From assembly GCF_012911815.1 (NCBI RefSeq), contig NZ_JAATNW010000001.1, forward strand, positions 434,001 through 498,000: a stretch of 64,000 bases of DNA, written 5' to 3'. This DNA comes from Alteromonas ponticola (GTDB taxonomy: Bacteria > Pseudomonadota > Gammaproteobacteria > Enterobacterales > Alteromonadaceae). The notes under the pieces are model-generated. The model ran no database searches, was not told the DNA's origin, and was given only the letters and a program-made list of their open reading frames with translations. A program made the translations under genes and the position numbers. This document shows, one piece after another, positions 28,983-38,688 of this stretch. Each line of letters starts with the position of its first letter. Within the stretch, counting starts at the first letter, position 1.

Positions 28983-31012
28983 CTGCAGGTCGCCTTCCCA
29001 TTGCAGGCCACACCGCCAGCTTATGCATTGCGGTGCTTATCAGTGTATTGTCACTTAGCTTACTTGAACCGCTCATGGTGTGGGTCATTTTGCTCACACT
29101 GTGTACCCTGTTTGTGCGCATTTCACTCTACCTGGGCTGGTATCAGAATGCACCCAATCAGCGCACTATAAATCTGCTGGCCGTGCTGTCTTCACTGGCT
29201 CTGGCCTGGTTTAGCCTTAATCTGGGCCTGCTATTTTCAATGATAAATCTGCTGGTTGTTGCCTGTTCGTTGAAATTAATAACGTTAAGCAAACGAAGAG
29301 ATTTTTTACAATTGTTCGCCTGTGGGCTGTTTCTGATTGGCGTCGGCTTTATCTTTCAACAGGGCATACTAAGCGCGCTGTTTTATTTCGCTACCTTACT
29401 GTTTTTACTATTTGCGCTGATCAGCTTTTATTCTCCGCAACTCTACTGGAAAAAGCGGACCAAGGTAATCAGTTATCAACTTTTACAGGCCTCCCCCATT
29501 GCCATTATTTTATTTTTACTGCTACCCCATTTAGGACCGCTGTGGAAAATGCCCACCAGCCAGTCAACTAAAACAGGATTGTCTGAACGAGTCACGCCCG
29601 GCGATATTGCCAATTTGAGTCAATCTGATGAACTGGTATTCCACGCAACCTTTGAAGGCAGAGTTCCAGTACGCAGTGAAAGATACTGGCGAGCAATGAC
29701 GCTCGAAGAGTTCGATGGTAAAACATGGCAAATCAGCCCGCACCGAGAGCGCTTTCGGCAACGTAACCAACGAGTCAACAATCGCTTTTTACCCGCATTA
29801 CTCACAAGCAGTTACGATTATCAGATAATCGCAGAAGCCAGTGGCCGCCCCTGGTTGTATGCAATTGATATAGCAGTTCCTGCCACCAGCACTGATAAAA
29901 ATCAGATTTGGTCATCCAGAGACTATCAGCTGATTGCCAATCAGCCATTAATGAGCAAACGCGCATATAATGTACGCTCTTTTCCACTTTCTCCCCTGCC
30001 CTCGCCCAATTTAGACTTGGAACGTCAGCTAAATTTGATGGTTCCTAAAAAGGGTAACGAACGGACGATTAGTTGGGTAGCGGATTTGCGCAGCACTTAC
30101 CCGGATAATCAGCAATTTATTGAAGCGGTTTTAGCCTATTTTGGCCAACAACCTTTTATTTATACTTTGTCTCCGCCGCCGATGCGTGAAAACTTTGCTG
30201 ATACCTTTTTGTTCGATGAAAGGGCCGGATTTTGTTCCCATTACGCCAGTGCTATGGCTTATGTACTCAGACTGGCTGGTATTCCGGCACGCATGGTAAC
30301 CGGTTATCAGGGCGGCGAGCGCTTGAAAGACAAGGTCATCAGTGTTTATCAGTACGACGCCCACGCCTGGGTAGAAGCAATCGTCAGTGACGAAGGCTGG
30401 ACACGCTTTGACCCCACCGCCGTGGTGGCGCCATCCAGAATCAATGCCGGGTTGAGAAATACGCTGGATGCAACAGGCGAGTTAGCGCAGTACACGCTTT
30501 TCTCTGATTTTGGAAAGACTGGTGTGGTAAGAGAAATCAGTTTGATGTTTGCCAATTTAAATTATTTCTGGAGTCGGTGGGTCCTCGGCTTCGACAATCG
30601 TCAGCAACAAAATCTGTTTACCTTACTTCTAGGTAACATTACCCCACTTAATATGACCCTGTTAATCTTAGGCTGCTTAGTCGCCATAAGCTGCTTACTT
30701 GCGCTCTATTTTATTCCTCGATGGAGCAGCAAAACGATTGACCCGTGTACTCGCTACTATTTAAAAGCGGTTAGCTTAGTGAGCAGTGCGACAGGAATAG
30801 AGCGTCATAATCAACCGCCTCTGGCTTTTTTAGCGCAGGCCGAAAAACATCTCACTGCGCCGGCTAATTTGCACTTCCGCGTTGTTACTCACTGTTTTGT
30901 TGCACAGCAGTATCAAGCGGCGGCAACGAAGGATAAAACGCGTAAGCGAGAACACCTAAAGATGCGCAAAGAGGTTAATACGCTACAACGAAAACTGAAA
31001 AATCAATGGTAA
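28979..31012 (+). CDS. TgpA-like transmembrane transglutaminase (DUF3488/DUF4129)
   Basis: 677 residues from the ATG at 28979. About five to six N-terminal membrane helices (to about 190) are followed by a periplasmic region and a transglutaminase-like core. Its triad is Cys in GFCSHYASAM (about 417), His in DAHAWVEA (about 461) and Asp in WTRFDPTA (about 477). One more helix (about 555-580) and a cytoplasmic tail complete it. Last gene of the MoxR-DUF58-TgpA operon; the Pseudomonas relative is essential. Confidence 0.92.
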   Translation: MTAGRLPIAGHTASLCIAVLISVLSLSLLEPLMVWVILLTLCTLFVRISLYLGWYQNAPNQRTINLLAVLSSLALAWFSLNLGLLFSMINLLVVACSLKLITLSKRRDFLQLFACGLFLIGVGFIFQQGILSALFYFATLLFLLFALISFYSPQLYWKKRTKVISYQLLQASPIAIILFLLLPHLGPLWKMPTSQSTKTGLSERVTPGDIANLSQSDELVFHATFEGRVPVRSERYWRAMTLEEFDGKTWQISPHRERFRQRNQRVNNRFLPALLTSSYDYQIIAEASGRPWLYAIDIAVPATSTDKNQIWSSRDYQLIANQPLMSKRAYNVRSFPLSPLPSPNLDLERQLNLMVPKKGNERTISWVADLRSTYPDNQQFIEAVLAYFGQQPFIYTLSPPPMRENFADTFLFDERAGFCSHYASAMAYVLRLAGIPARMVTGYQGGERLKDKVISVYQYDAHAWVEAIVSDEGWTRFDPTAVVAPSRINAGLRNTLDATGELAQYTLFSDFGKTGVVREISLMFANLNYFWSRWVLGFDNRQQQNLFTLLLGNITPLNMTLLILGCLVAISCLLALYFIPRWSSKTIDPCTRYYLKAVSLVSSATGIERHNQPPLAFLAQAEKHLTAPANLHFRVVTHCFVAQQYQAAATKDKTRKREHLKMRKEVNTLQRKLKNQW

Positions 31013-31018
31013 ACCGAA

Positions 31019-31594
31019 TCATTTAACTGCCATTATCAGGCAGCGCTCATCCACTACCTGAGCCATGGGGAAAACTTTTTTAGCCTTTTTAGCCAGTTTC
31101 GCCACCCAATCGGCGGGCACGACGAGGGTAATGACAGTGAAAGGTCCGGATTTAAAGCTTACGGCATGTTGATGACAAACAATGGTAGTTACCATGCTTA
31201 CAGATATAGCGACGGCTCTATATTCACCCGCATCGCTCAAACACACTGGGCGTATAATGATAACCTGGTTTTTGCAGCGCGTTTGTAGTGTAAGTAATGA
31301 GTGAAACAGACTGCATCGCCACCATAAGAAACACACAACAATTAATAGCCCTCCTTCAAACAGCAGGGTGGCTGCGACGTTCAGAAGGAGATGGTTGAAC
31401 AGTGTCGTACTGGTATTGAATAATTCAATAATCAAAGCTGCCTTCACCACGGATGATTGAGATTTAAAGGTTCCGCCATGAGTGGAGTGCGTATCATCGC
31501 GAGTTGTCAGCAGTATCTTACACGCACAGCATTCATCCAAGTCCAGCTTTAGATCAGGTAAAAAAAAGCCCGCTACAATGAGCGGGCTTGGCAT
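31019..31594 (-). CDS. Uncertain ORF, possible membrane protein
   Basis: 191 codons, unrecognised. The reading has a hydrophobic segment (LLLNVAATLLFEGGLLIVVCFLWW) and a lysine-rich C-terminal part (PADWVAKLAKKAKKVFPMAQVVDERC). Codon use in the last 60 residues looks coding. Against it: the only ATG lies inside the fusA terminator, cysteine is frequent, and no ribosome-binding site is seen. The real start may be an internal GTG/TTG, or the gene may be decayed. It converges on the TgpA-like gene, six bases away. Confidence 0.35.
   Translation of the reverse strand: MPSPLIVAGFFLPDLKLDLDECCACKILLTTRDDTHSTHGGTFKSQSSVVKAALIIELFNTSTTLFNHLLLNVAATLLFEGGLLIVVCFLWWRCSLFHSLLTLQTRCKNQVIIIRPVCLSDAGEYRAVAISVSMVTTIVCHQHAVSFKSGPFTVITLVVPADWVAKLAKKAKKVFPMAQVVDERCLIMAVK
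31560..31588 (-). terminator. Rho-independent terminator after the EF-G gene
   Basis: On the minus strand AGCCCGCT pairs with AGCGGGCT around a six-base loop and runs into seven Ts. It is about 25 bases beyond the stop. Confidence 0.9.
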
Positions 31595-31612
31595 CTTGGA
31601 AAAAGTGTACTA

Positions 31613-33697
31613 CTACTTTTTCTCTTTACGAGCTTTCACTTCTTCAATTACTTTGTCAGCTACGTTTTGTGGACATGAGCTGTAGTGGCTGAATTCCATA
31701 GAGAATTGACCACGACCTGATGTCATTGTACGCAGATGGCCGATGTAACCGAACATTTCTGACAGTGGTACGTCAGCTTTAATACGCACACCTGTTACAC
31801 CTGCTTCCTGATCTTTGATCATGCCGCGACGACGGTTAAGGTCACCGATAACATCACCAACGTGATCTTCCGGGGTAAACACGTCAACTTTCATGATCGG
31901 CTCAAGTAATTGAGGACCCGCTTTTGGCATAGATTGACGGAATGCACCTTTCGCAGCGATTTCAAACGCGATAGCTGACGAGTCAACGGCGTGGAAAGCA
32001 CCGTCATACAGTTCAACTTCAACGTCAAGAACCGGATAGCCTGCAACAGGACCCACTTCCATCATGCTCTTGAAACCTTTTTCGATGGCTGGGAAGAATT
32101 CTTTAGGAACGTTACCACCAACAACGGTTGACTTGAACGTAAAGCCAGAATTCTGTTCGCCAGGACGGATACGGTAATCAATTTTACCGAACTGACCAGA
32201 ACCACCAGATTGCTTCTTGTGCGTGTAGCTGTCTTCAACTTGCTGCGTGATCGTTTCACGGTACGCAACCTGAGGCTGACCTACGATAAGTTCTACGCCG
32301 TAGGTACGCTTAAGAATATCCACTTTGATGTCTAAGTGAAGTTCACCCATCCCTTTAAGGATAGTCTCACCTGAATCTTCATCAGTTTCTACGCGGAAAG
32401 ACGGATCTTCTGCAACCATTTTACCGATTGCGATACCCATTTTCTCAGAGCCACCTTTATCTTTAGGTGCTACAGCAATCGAGATTACCGGCTCAGGGAA
32501 AACCATTGCTTCAAGCGTACAAGGGTGCTTCACGTCACACAGGGTGTGACCAGTCTGTACGTTCTTCATACCGACGATGGCAATGATGTCACCAGCGTGT
32601 GCTGAAGTCAGTTCATTACGCTCATCAGCCTGCATTTCTACCATTCGGCCAACACGCTCAGTTTTACCTGTGGCTGAATTCAAGATGGTGTCACCTTTGT
32701 TCAGCTTGCCAGAGTAAATGCGCACAAACGTAAGGGCACCAAAGCGGTCATCCATAATTTTGAATGCTAACGCTTTTAATGGCTCGTCAACTGAAACGGT
32801 AGCAACTTCACCTGTTTCGTTACCTTCTTCGTCAGTAAGCGGCTGAGGTTCAACTTCTGTTGGAGCTGGCAAATAATCAACAACGGCATCCAATACAAGT
32901 TGCATACCTTTGTTTTTAAACGCCGAGCCACAGAATGTTGGGAAGAAAGCAAGATCACGGGTACCTTTGCGGATACAACGCTTAAGGTCTTCAATCGATG
33001 GTTCTTCGCCATCCATGTAAGCCATCATTAATTCGTCATCTTGTTCTACCGCAGTTTCGACCAGCGCTTCATGGTATTCGTTGACTTTATCAACCATGTC
33101 TGCAGGTACGTCTTGAATCGAGTAGTTCTCAGGCAGGCCTGTGTCATCCCAAACGTACGCCTGTTTAGTCAGTACGTCTACAACACCTGAGAATTCGTCT
33201 TCAATGCCGATAGGCAGTGTCATAACAAGTGGCGTCGCACCAAGTACTTTCTTCACCTGGCCAACTACACGATAAAAATCCGCACCCATACGGTCAAGCT
33301 TGTTGACGAAAATGATGCGCGAAACTTCTGATTCGTTAGCGTAACGCCAGTTAGTTTCTGATTGTGGTTCAACACCACCCGATCCACAGAAAACGCCAAT
33401 ACCGCCATCAAGTACTTTCAAAGAGCGGTATACTTCTACGGTAAAGTCAACGTGTCCGGGAGTGTCAATTACGTTTAAACGGTGATCCTTCCAGAAGCAG
33501 CTAACTGCAGCTGACTGAATGGTAATACCACGCTCAGCTTCTTGCTCCATGAAGTCAGTTGTTGACTCACCGTCGTGTACCTCACCAGTTTTATGGATTT
33601 TACCGGTAAGCTTCAAAATACGTTCTGTAGTGGTAGTTTTGCCCGCGTCTACGTGAGCGAAAATACCTATGTTTCTGTAATGAGATAAGTCTGCCAT
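31613..33697 (-). CDS. fusA: Elongation factor G, second-copy type
   Basis: 694 residues. GTPase motifs: [14 protein letters not shown] (P loop), RGITIQSAA (switch I), DTPGHVDF (switch II) and NKLDRMGAD. Domains II-V follow. It drives translocation on the ribosome. The N-terminus ([20 protein letters not shown], then [17 protein letters not shown]) and the solitary location, away from rpsL-rpsG-tuf, match the second EF-G form found in many marine gammaproteobacteria. It is therefore probably not the main elongation factor copy. Monocistronic, with its own terminator. Confidence 0.9.
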   Translation of the reverse strand: MADLSHYRNIGIFAHVDAGKTTTTERILKLTGKIHKTGEVHDGESTTDFMEQEAERGITIQSAAVSCFWKDHRLNVIDTPGHVDFTVEVYRSLKVLDGGIGVFCGSGGVEPQSETNWRYANESEVSRIIFVNKLDRMGADFYRVVGQVKKVLGATPLVMTLPIGIEDEFSGVVDVLTKQAYVWDDTGLPENYSIQDVPADMVDKVNEYHEALVETAVEQDDELMMAYMDGEEPSIEDLKRCIRKGTRDLAFFPTFCGSAFKNKGMQLVLDAVVDYLPAPTEVEPQPLTDEEGNETGEVATVSVDEPLKALAFKIMDDRFGALTFVRIYSGKLNKGDTILNSATGKTERVGRMVEMQADERNELTSAHAGDIIAIVGMKNVQTGHTLCDVKHPCTLEAMVFPEPVISIAVAPKDKGGSEKMGIAIGKMVAEDPSFRVETDEDSGETILKGMGELHLDIKVDILKRTYGVELIVGQPQVAYRETITQQVEDSYTHKKQSGGSGQFGKIDYRIRPGEQNSGFTFKSTVVGGNVPKEFFPAIEKGFKSMMEVGPVAGYPVLDVEVELYDGAFHAVDSSAIAFEIAAKGAFRQSMPKAGPQLLEPIMKVDVFTPEDHVGDVIGDLNRRRGMIKDQEAGVTGVRIKADVPLSEMFGYIGHLRTMTSGRGQFSMEFSHYSSCPQNVADKVIEEVKARKEKK

Positions 33698-33874
33698 TGG
33701 TTCACTTTCGTTGGTTCAGTGTAAAAAAACGGCGGGATTATAAAGGATCTTGCTACTACTTTTATACCTTTTTCCGCAGAAAGGTTAATTTCTGCGCGCA
33801 AAAACCGCCGCAACAATATAATAACTATATAAAAATCATAACGTTAAGCAAAATAAATTAAATTTACTGATTTT

Positions 33875-34954
33875 TTAAAAATACTGACTTTGACGGATAA
33901 CCGTTACCGTAACCTCGTCACGATCGTGATAAAGGTGTCTGGCAGTCATGCTAAATGAGTCGTTTAATTTTGCTAACCGTGCTTTTAGGGACAACAACGC
34001 CATTGAAACTGTTTCGTAACGCTGCTTCATTGGAAGTTTCAAGTTAAATATAGCGTGAAGAGCGCGGTCCGTCACTAGCCAGTCACCCATTAATTTTGCA
34101 ACCCGGTCGGGTTGTTCAATCATATCACAAACCAGCAGGTCCACTTTTTGCTGTTGTGGTTTATAGGTAAAACCGTCTTCGGCAAAATGTGCTACCTGAC
34201 CGGTGGCCATCAGCGCTTCATCAATCGCTCCATTATCTACCGCTTCCACGTACATTTCGCGAGTGACCAACTGATATGTCCAGCCACCGGGACAGGCACC
34301 AAGGTCAACCGCACGCGCTCCCGGCCTGAACACGTATTGGCGTTCGCGTTCATCTAACATGGTTAGGATAGCTTCTTCCAGCTTTAATGTTGAGCGACTG
34401 GGTGCACTAGCGGGAAACTTAAGGCGACACACACCTAATTCAAATGGACTGCGTGTTTGCGGGTAACTGATGGCTAATTTGCAGGTTGTAAACGCAGTAA
34501 AAAACACGTGCAGCACAGGCTGCTTCAGCGCTTCTTTTTTGCTCAGATAATCCTGTTTGCGTAACGCCTGGCGTAACGGTACGGCAAATTTGCGACAGAA
34601 TTTTGCCAGCTCTTTGCCGTCATCAGTGTCTGGGTACTCAACCCATACCGCGCCAAATTTAACCGCCTGCGCTGCCACCGCCTCCAGAATAGGTGAAATT
34701 CTATCGCTCGACTCCAGTTCAGAGAGCTGTGCAAACACCCAACTTAACTGGCGTGGGAATACCGTTTTTTTAAGCTCAAATTGTTTAGCTTTGATCGCTT
34801 CAGATGGCGGCTCATACAAGGGAAACTCGACAAAGCCCTGATTCGGTTTGAATAGTGGGTAACCGAACACATTATGCTGTGCTGTCAAGTCAGCGAGCTC
34901 TTTAGCTGTATCCGCTTCATAGCCGCTGCGGCAATACGCAAGTAAACTAGTCAT
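33875..34954 (-). CDS. rlmM: 23S rRNA 2'-O-ribose C2498 methyltransferase
   Basis: 359 residues from the ATG at 34954 (MTSLLAYCRSGYEADTAKELAD), similar to the 366 of E. coli RlmM. The N-terminal THUMP-like part is followed by an FtsJ-type Rossmann core with VDLGACPGGWTYQLV (about 205), and LVCDMIEQPDRV. A frame 22 codons longer runs into the DUF423 gene and is not needed. Its start overlaps the DUF423 stop, as in the E. coli gcvA-ygdD-rlmM chain. Confidence 0.95.
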   Translation of the reverse strand: MTSLLAYCRSGYEADTAKELADLTAQHNVFGYPLFKPNQGFVEFPLYEPPSEAIKAKQFELKKTVFPRQLSWVFAQLSELESSDRISPILEAVAAQAVKFGAVWVEYPDTDDGKELAKFCRKFAVPLRQALRKQDYLSKKEALKQPVLHVFFTAFTTCKLAISYPQTRSPFELGVCRLKFPASAPSRSTLKLEEAILTMLDERERQYVFRPGARAVDLGACPGGWTYQLVTREMYVEAVDNGAIDEALMATGQVAHFAEDGFTYKPQQQKVDLLVCDMIEQPDRVAKLMGDWLVTDRALHAIFNLKLPMKQRYETVSMALLSLKARLAKLNDSFSMTARHLYHDRDEVTVTVIRQSQYF

Positions 34955-35324
34955 TATTAAAACCACGCAAGCTGGCGGCAAACATGCATAGCCAGCCAAG
35001 AATAAACGCGACCCCGCCAATTGGCGTTATCGGTCCGAATATGGGCTGGTTGGTTGTCGCCAGCATATACAAGCTACCACTGAACAAAAAGCTGCCCAGC
35101 AGAAAGCCCCAGCCTGCACGCTTAAGCCAACGGTGATGACCAAAGGCAGAGAGTGCGGGTAACAGCAGCATCGCCAGCGCATGGTACATCTGATAACGCA
35201 CACCGGTCTCAAATACTTTTAACCCATCAGCACTTAACGAATCCTTTAATTCGTGAGCTGCGAATGCGCCTAACACTACCGCTAAAAATGCACTTAGTGT
35301 CCCTGCTACAAAAAATAATCTCAT
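34947..35324 (-). CDS. DUF423 membrane protein (YgdD-like)
   Basis: 125 residues with four hydrophobic segments. The N-terminal FFVAGTLSAFLAVVLGAFAAHELKD and C-terminal TPIGGVAFILGWLCMFAA are the family landmarks. Function unknown. It overlaps the hydrolase stop (four bases) and the rlmM start (eight bases), so all are translationally coupled. Confidence 0.92.
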   Translation of the reverse strand: MRLFFVAGTLSAFLAVVLGAFAAHELKDSLSADGLKVFETGVRYQMYHALAMLLLPALSAFGHHRWLKRAGWGFLLGSFLFSGSLYMLATTNQPIFGPITPIGGVAFILGWLCMFAASLRGFNND

Positions 35325-35959
35325 TTACTCCACTCTTTTATAAATTGAACAGTTTGCTCAATGGCTGATTGAATATTGTCCTGTTGAGTCAGACCACTGG
35401 CTTTTCGTGGCTTAAAACTATGTTCACCGTCGGTCAATATCGAGGTATGGATGGCTGGACTTAACGAATAGTGTTTAATTTCATCTGCGGTGCCAAAAGG
35501 ATCACGCTCGCCCTGAAGTATCAACAATGGGGTCTGCAGGTTCGCAAGATGCGCGGTACGCGTTTTCTCTGGTTTACCTGGCGGATGAAATGGATAACCA
35601 TACACAATGATACCCTGCACAGCGCATTGTTCAGCAATCATCGATGCAACTCTTCCCCCCATGGATTTGCCCCCGATAAACGTGGGAAGGGTGCTGCGAT
35701 CCAGCTTACTTTGTTCAACGATTTCGCGGTAGTGAGCTTCCAGCACCGGCATGCGGTCGGGCGGACGGCGCTTTTCAGTTTGCTCAATAAGCTGCATGTA
35801 GGGAAAATCAAACAGCAAGACTTCTATATTCATCTCTGACAAGCCGTTCGCCAAATCTTGCATAAACGCTGAGGATTTCCCTGCCCCGGCGCCGTGCGCA
35901 ATGATCATTCGGGCGCTGGCGCTGTGGCGTGCTGATTTCAGCTCCAGGCTATAGGACAT
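35321..35959 (-). CDS. Alpha/beta-hydrolase, KANL3/Tex30-type
   Basis: 212 residues. HGAGAGKSS near the start, nucleophile elbow GGKSMGGRVAS (Ser near 95), acid in LQGERDPFG and catalytic His in GEHSFKP. Substrate unknown. It is inserted between gcvA and the DUF423 gene, overlapping gcvA by 11 bases and DUF423 by four. That placement is not part of the E. coli order. Confidence 0.87.
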   Translation of the reverse strand: MSYSLELKSARHSASARMIIAHGAGAGKSSAFMQDLANGLSEMNIEVLLFDFPYMQLIEQTEKRRPPDRMPVLEAHYREIVEQSKLDRSTLPTFIGGKSMGGRVASMIAEQCAVQGIIVYGYPFHPPGKPEKTRTAHLANLQTPLLILQGERDPFGTADEIKHYSLSPAIHTSILTDGEHSFKPRKASGLTQQDNIQSAIEQTVQFIKEWSK

Positions 35960-36848
35960 CTTGCTCTTCCTCTACCTGGGTCAACACCCAGCTCCGGAAT
36001 GCCGCTATTTTGCCGAGCTCTGCCTGCGCCTGATCACACACCAGATAAAACGCATCACGACTTTCTACTTTTTCTTCAAAGGGAATGACCAGACGTCCTG
36101 CATCGAGCTCAGGACGCGCGAGCACGGTATTACCCAGCGCGATACCCTGCCCCAGGGCCGCGGCTTGTAAAACCAGCATGGAATGACTGAACACCGGCCC
36201 TTGATTTACATTGACCCCATGCACACCCACATGTTTTAACCAGTCTTTCCATGCGGCGCGACTGGAGTCATGCAACAAAACATGATGTTTTAGATCGGAT
36301 AACTGGTTTAGCGGTTTAGGGCCACTGAACAAAAGCGGCGAGCACAACGGCGTGAGGAACTCAGTATGCAGTTTATCTGCGCTCACCCCACTCCAGCGGC
36401 CTTTACCGTAGTAAATAGCCACATCCACATCATCATCTAAAAAGCCCTCATCAAAGTCTACCGCTTTTATTCGTACGTCGATGTCAGGATGAGCCAGACT
36501 GAACTTGCTGATACGGGGAACCAGCCACTGGCTGGCAAAGCTGGGAGGCATGGCTACGGTAACCGCACCTTTAGAGCCCTTCGCCAGCAGTTTTTCAGTG
36601 GCTTCCTGCAGATTTTTAAAAATATCTTTGAGTTCGAGAAAATAAGCCTGCCCCTCTTCCGTCAACAGTAAGGTGCGATTACGCCTGAGGAAGAGTTTCA
36701 TGGATAAGTAATCTTCAAGCGCTTTTATCTGGTGACTTACCGCGGCCTGAGTAACAAAAAGCTCATCAGCCGCACGCGTGAAGCTCAGATGTCGGGCCGC
36801 GGCTTCAAAGGCCTTGAGCGCATTTAGTGGGGGTAATCTTCGGTGCAT
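35949..36848 (-). CDS. gcvA: LysR-family regulator, glycine cleavage activator type
   Basis: 299 residues. N-terminal winged helix-turn-helix (LNALKAFEAAARHLSFTRAADELFVTQAAVSHQIKALEDYL) followed by a periplasmic-binding-like effector domain. Sequence and the neighbourhood gcvA-DUF423-rlmM fit GcvA, which controls gcvTHP. It is the first gene of a four-gene overlapping chain. The gcv genes are not in the window. Confidence 0.9.
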   Translation of the reverse strand: MHRRLPPLNALKAFEAAARHLSFTRAADELFVTQAAVSHQIKALEDYLSMKLFLRRNRTLLLTEEGQAYFLELKDIFKNLQEATEKLLAKGSKGAVTVAMPPSFASQWLVPRISKFSLAHPDIDVRIKAVDFDEGFLDDDVDVAIYYGKGRWSGVSADKLHTEFLTPLCSPLLFSGPKPLNQLSDLKHHVLLHDSSRAAWKDWLKHVGVHGVNVNQGPVFSHSMLVLQAAALGQGIALGNTVLARPELDAGRLVIPFEEKVESRDAFYLVCDQAQAELGKIAAFRSWVLTQVEEEQDVL

Positions 36849-37064
36849 CAGAATAATTCAACTTTGTGAAAATAAGGTTACAAATCCATTAGTTTTTTTA
36901 ATGCATATGACATACTTTAACTCGTTTTAAAGTTTGCGAAAAGTTGTTTATTATTTCCCCGCAGTAAAAAAATACTCTTTTTATTCATAGAGTAACGCTG
37001 TAACGATTTGTTAAGAATTTAACATTTCAGCAACTATTTTTAAATTACTTATATTAGGTGTGAT

Positions 37065-37349
37065 ATGAAAAAATTACTTTTAGCTTCGGTCTCTGTTGTC
37101 GCTTTTGCGTCAGCGGCAGTCAATGCCAGTGAAATGCAGCCTCAAAGCCACGCTTCGGCACTTAACACAATGGCTTTCAATACCATTGATCTTGCTTCAA
37201 TCAAGCCTGTCGTGGAGTTGACAGAAACCATTCAAAATCAGGTGGATAAGGCGTTTGCCGACGAAATTTCTACAATGAGCAAAGACACATTGTTCGTAAG
37301 AAACGACAAACGTAAATCTCGTAAAACCACGAGCCTACGTAGCGAATAA
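37065..37349 (+). CDS. Small exported protein, unknown
   Basis: 94 residues. The signal peptide MKKLLLASVSVVAFASAAVNA is followed by a mature part of about 73 residues. That part is unremarkable until a basic tail (VRNDKRKSRKTTSLRSE). AGGTGTGAT precedes the ATG. The 216 bases upstream, shared with divergent gcvA, are AT-rich and include GTTAA-GAAT-TTAAC. No family recognised; no Cys in the mature part. Confidence 0.75.
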   Translation: MKKLLLASVSVVAFASAAVNASEMQPQSHASALNTMAFNTIDLASIKPVVELTETIQNQVDKAFADEISTMSKDTLFVRNDKRKSRKTTSLRSE

Positions 37350-37372
37350 TAAAACTTACACACCTGATGAGC

Positions 37373-37396
37373 AACTGGCGGCCTGCGCCGCCAGTT
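37373..37396. terminator. Hairpin between convergent genes
   Basis: AACTGGCGG pairs perfectly with CCGCCAGTT around CCTGCG, between the small exported gene (plus) and kdsA (minus). T runs are poor on both sides, so a bidirectional terminator is likely but unproven. Confidence 0.55.
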
Positions 37397-37431
37397 CTGC
37401 TTATTACTTATTACTTACCACCTGTTCGCTA

Positions 37432-38295
<864 letters not shown>

Positions 38296-38303
38296 TCACA
38301 CTC

Positions 38304-38678
38304 CTAGAAAAACATGGGTTGCTTAGTAATAGCAACATTAGCAATTAATACTAACCAGATCAGTGCACCGATGAAACCAATCCAGCGCATAGGCGCATTT
38401 CTACCCCATTTTAAGGCGAACATTCCTAGCAGAATATAGGCAACTAAACCCACCACCTTGAATGTCACCCATGCATGCACGAACGGATATTGCGAGATAA
38501 TGATGCAAAGCCAGATTGCACTGAGTAAAAGAATAGTATCGATAATATGAGGAACAATTCTTACCCACTTTCTGTGTAAAAAGGCGGGGTTAAATTGTGA
38601 CCAGATAAACCTTACGATAAATAAAAGGATACTTAACCCGATAGCAGTTAAGTGAATGTGCTTGGCAGCTGCGTACAT
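38304..38678 (-). CDS. SirB2-family membrane protein
   Basis: 124 residues with four hydrophobic segments; KHIHLTAIGLSILLFIVRF and RIVPHIIDTILLLSAIWLC are the family signature. Function unproven. It sits 17 bases before kdsA as in E. coli, but the companion sirB1 gene is absent. Confidence 0.9.
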   Translation of the reverse strand: MYAAAKHIHLTAIGLSILLFIVRFIWSQFNPAFLHRKWVRIVPHIIDTILLLSAIWLCIIISQYPFVHAWVTFKVVGLVAYILLGMFALKWGRNAPMRWIGFIGALIWLVLIANVAITKQPMFF

Positions 38679-38688
38679 TGCAATGACC

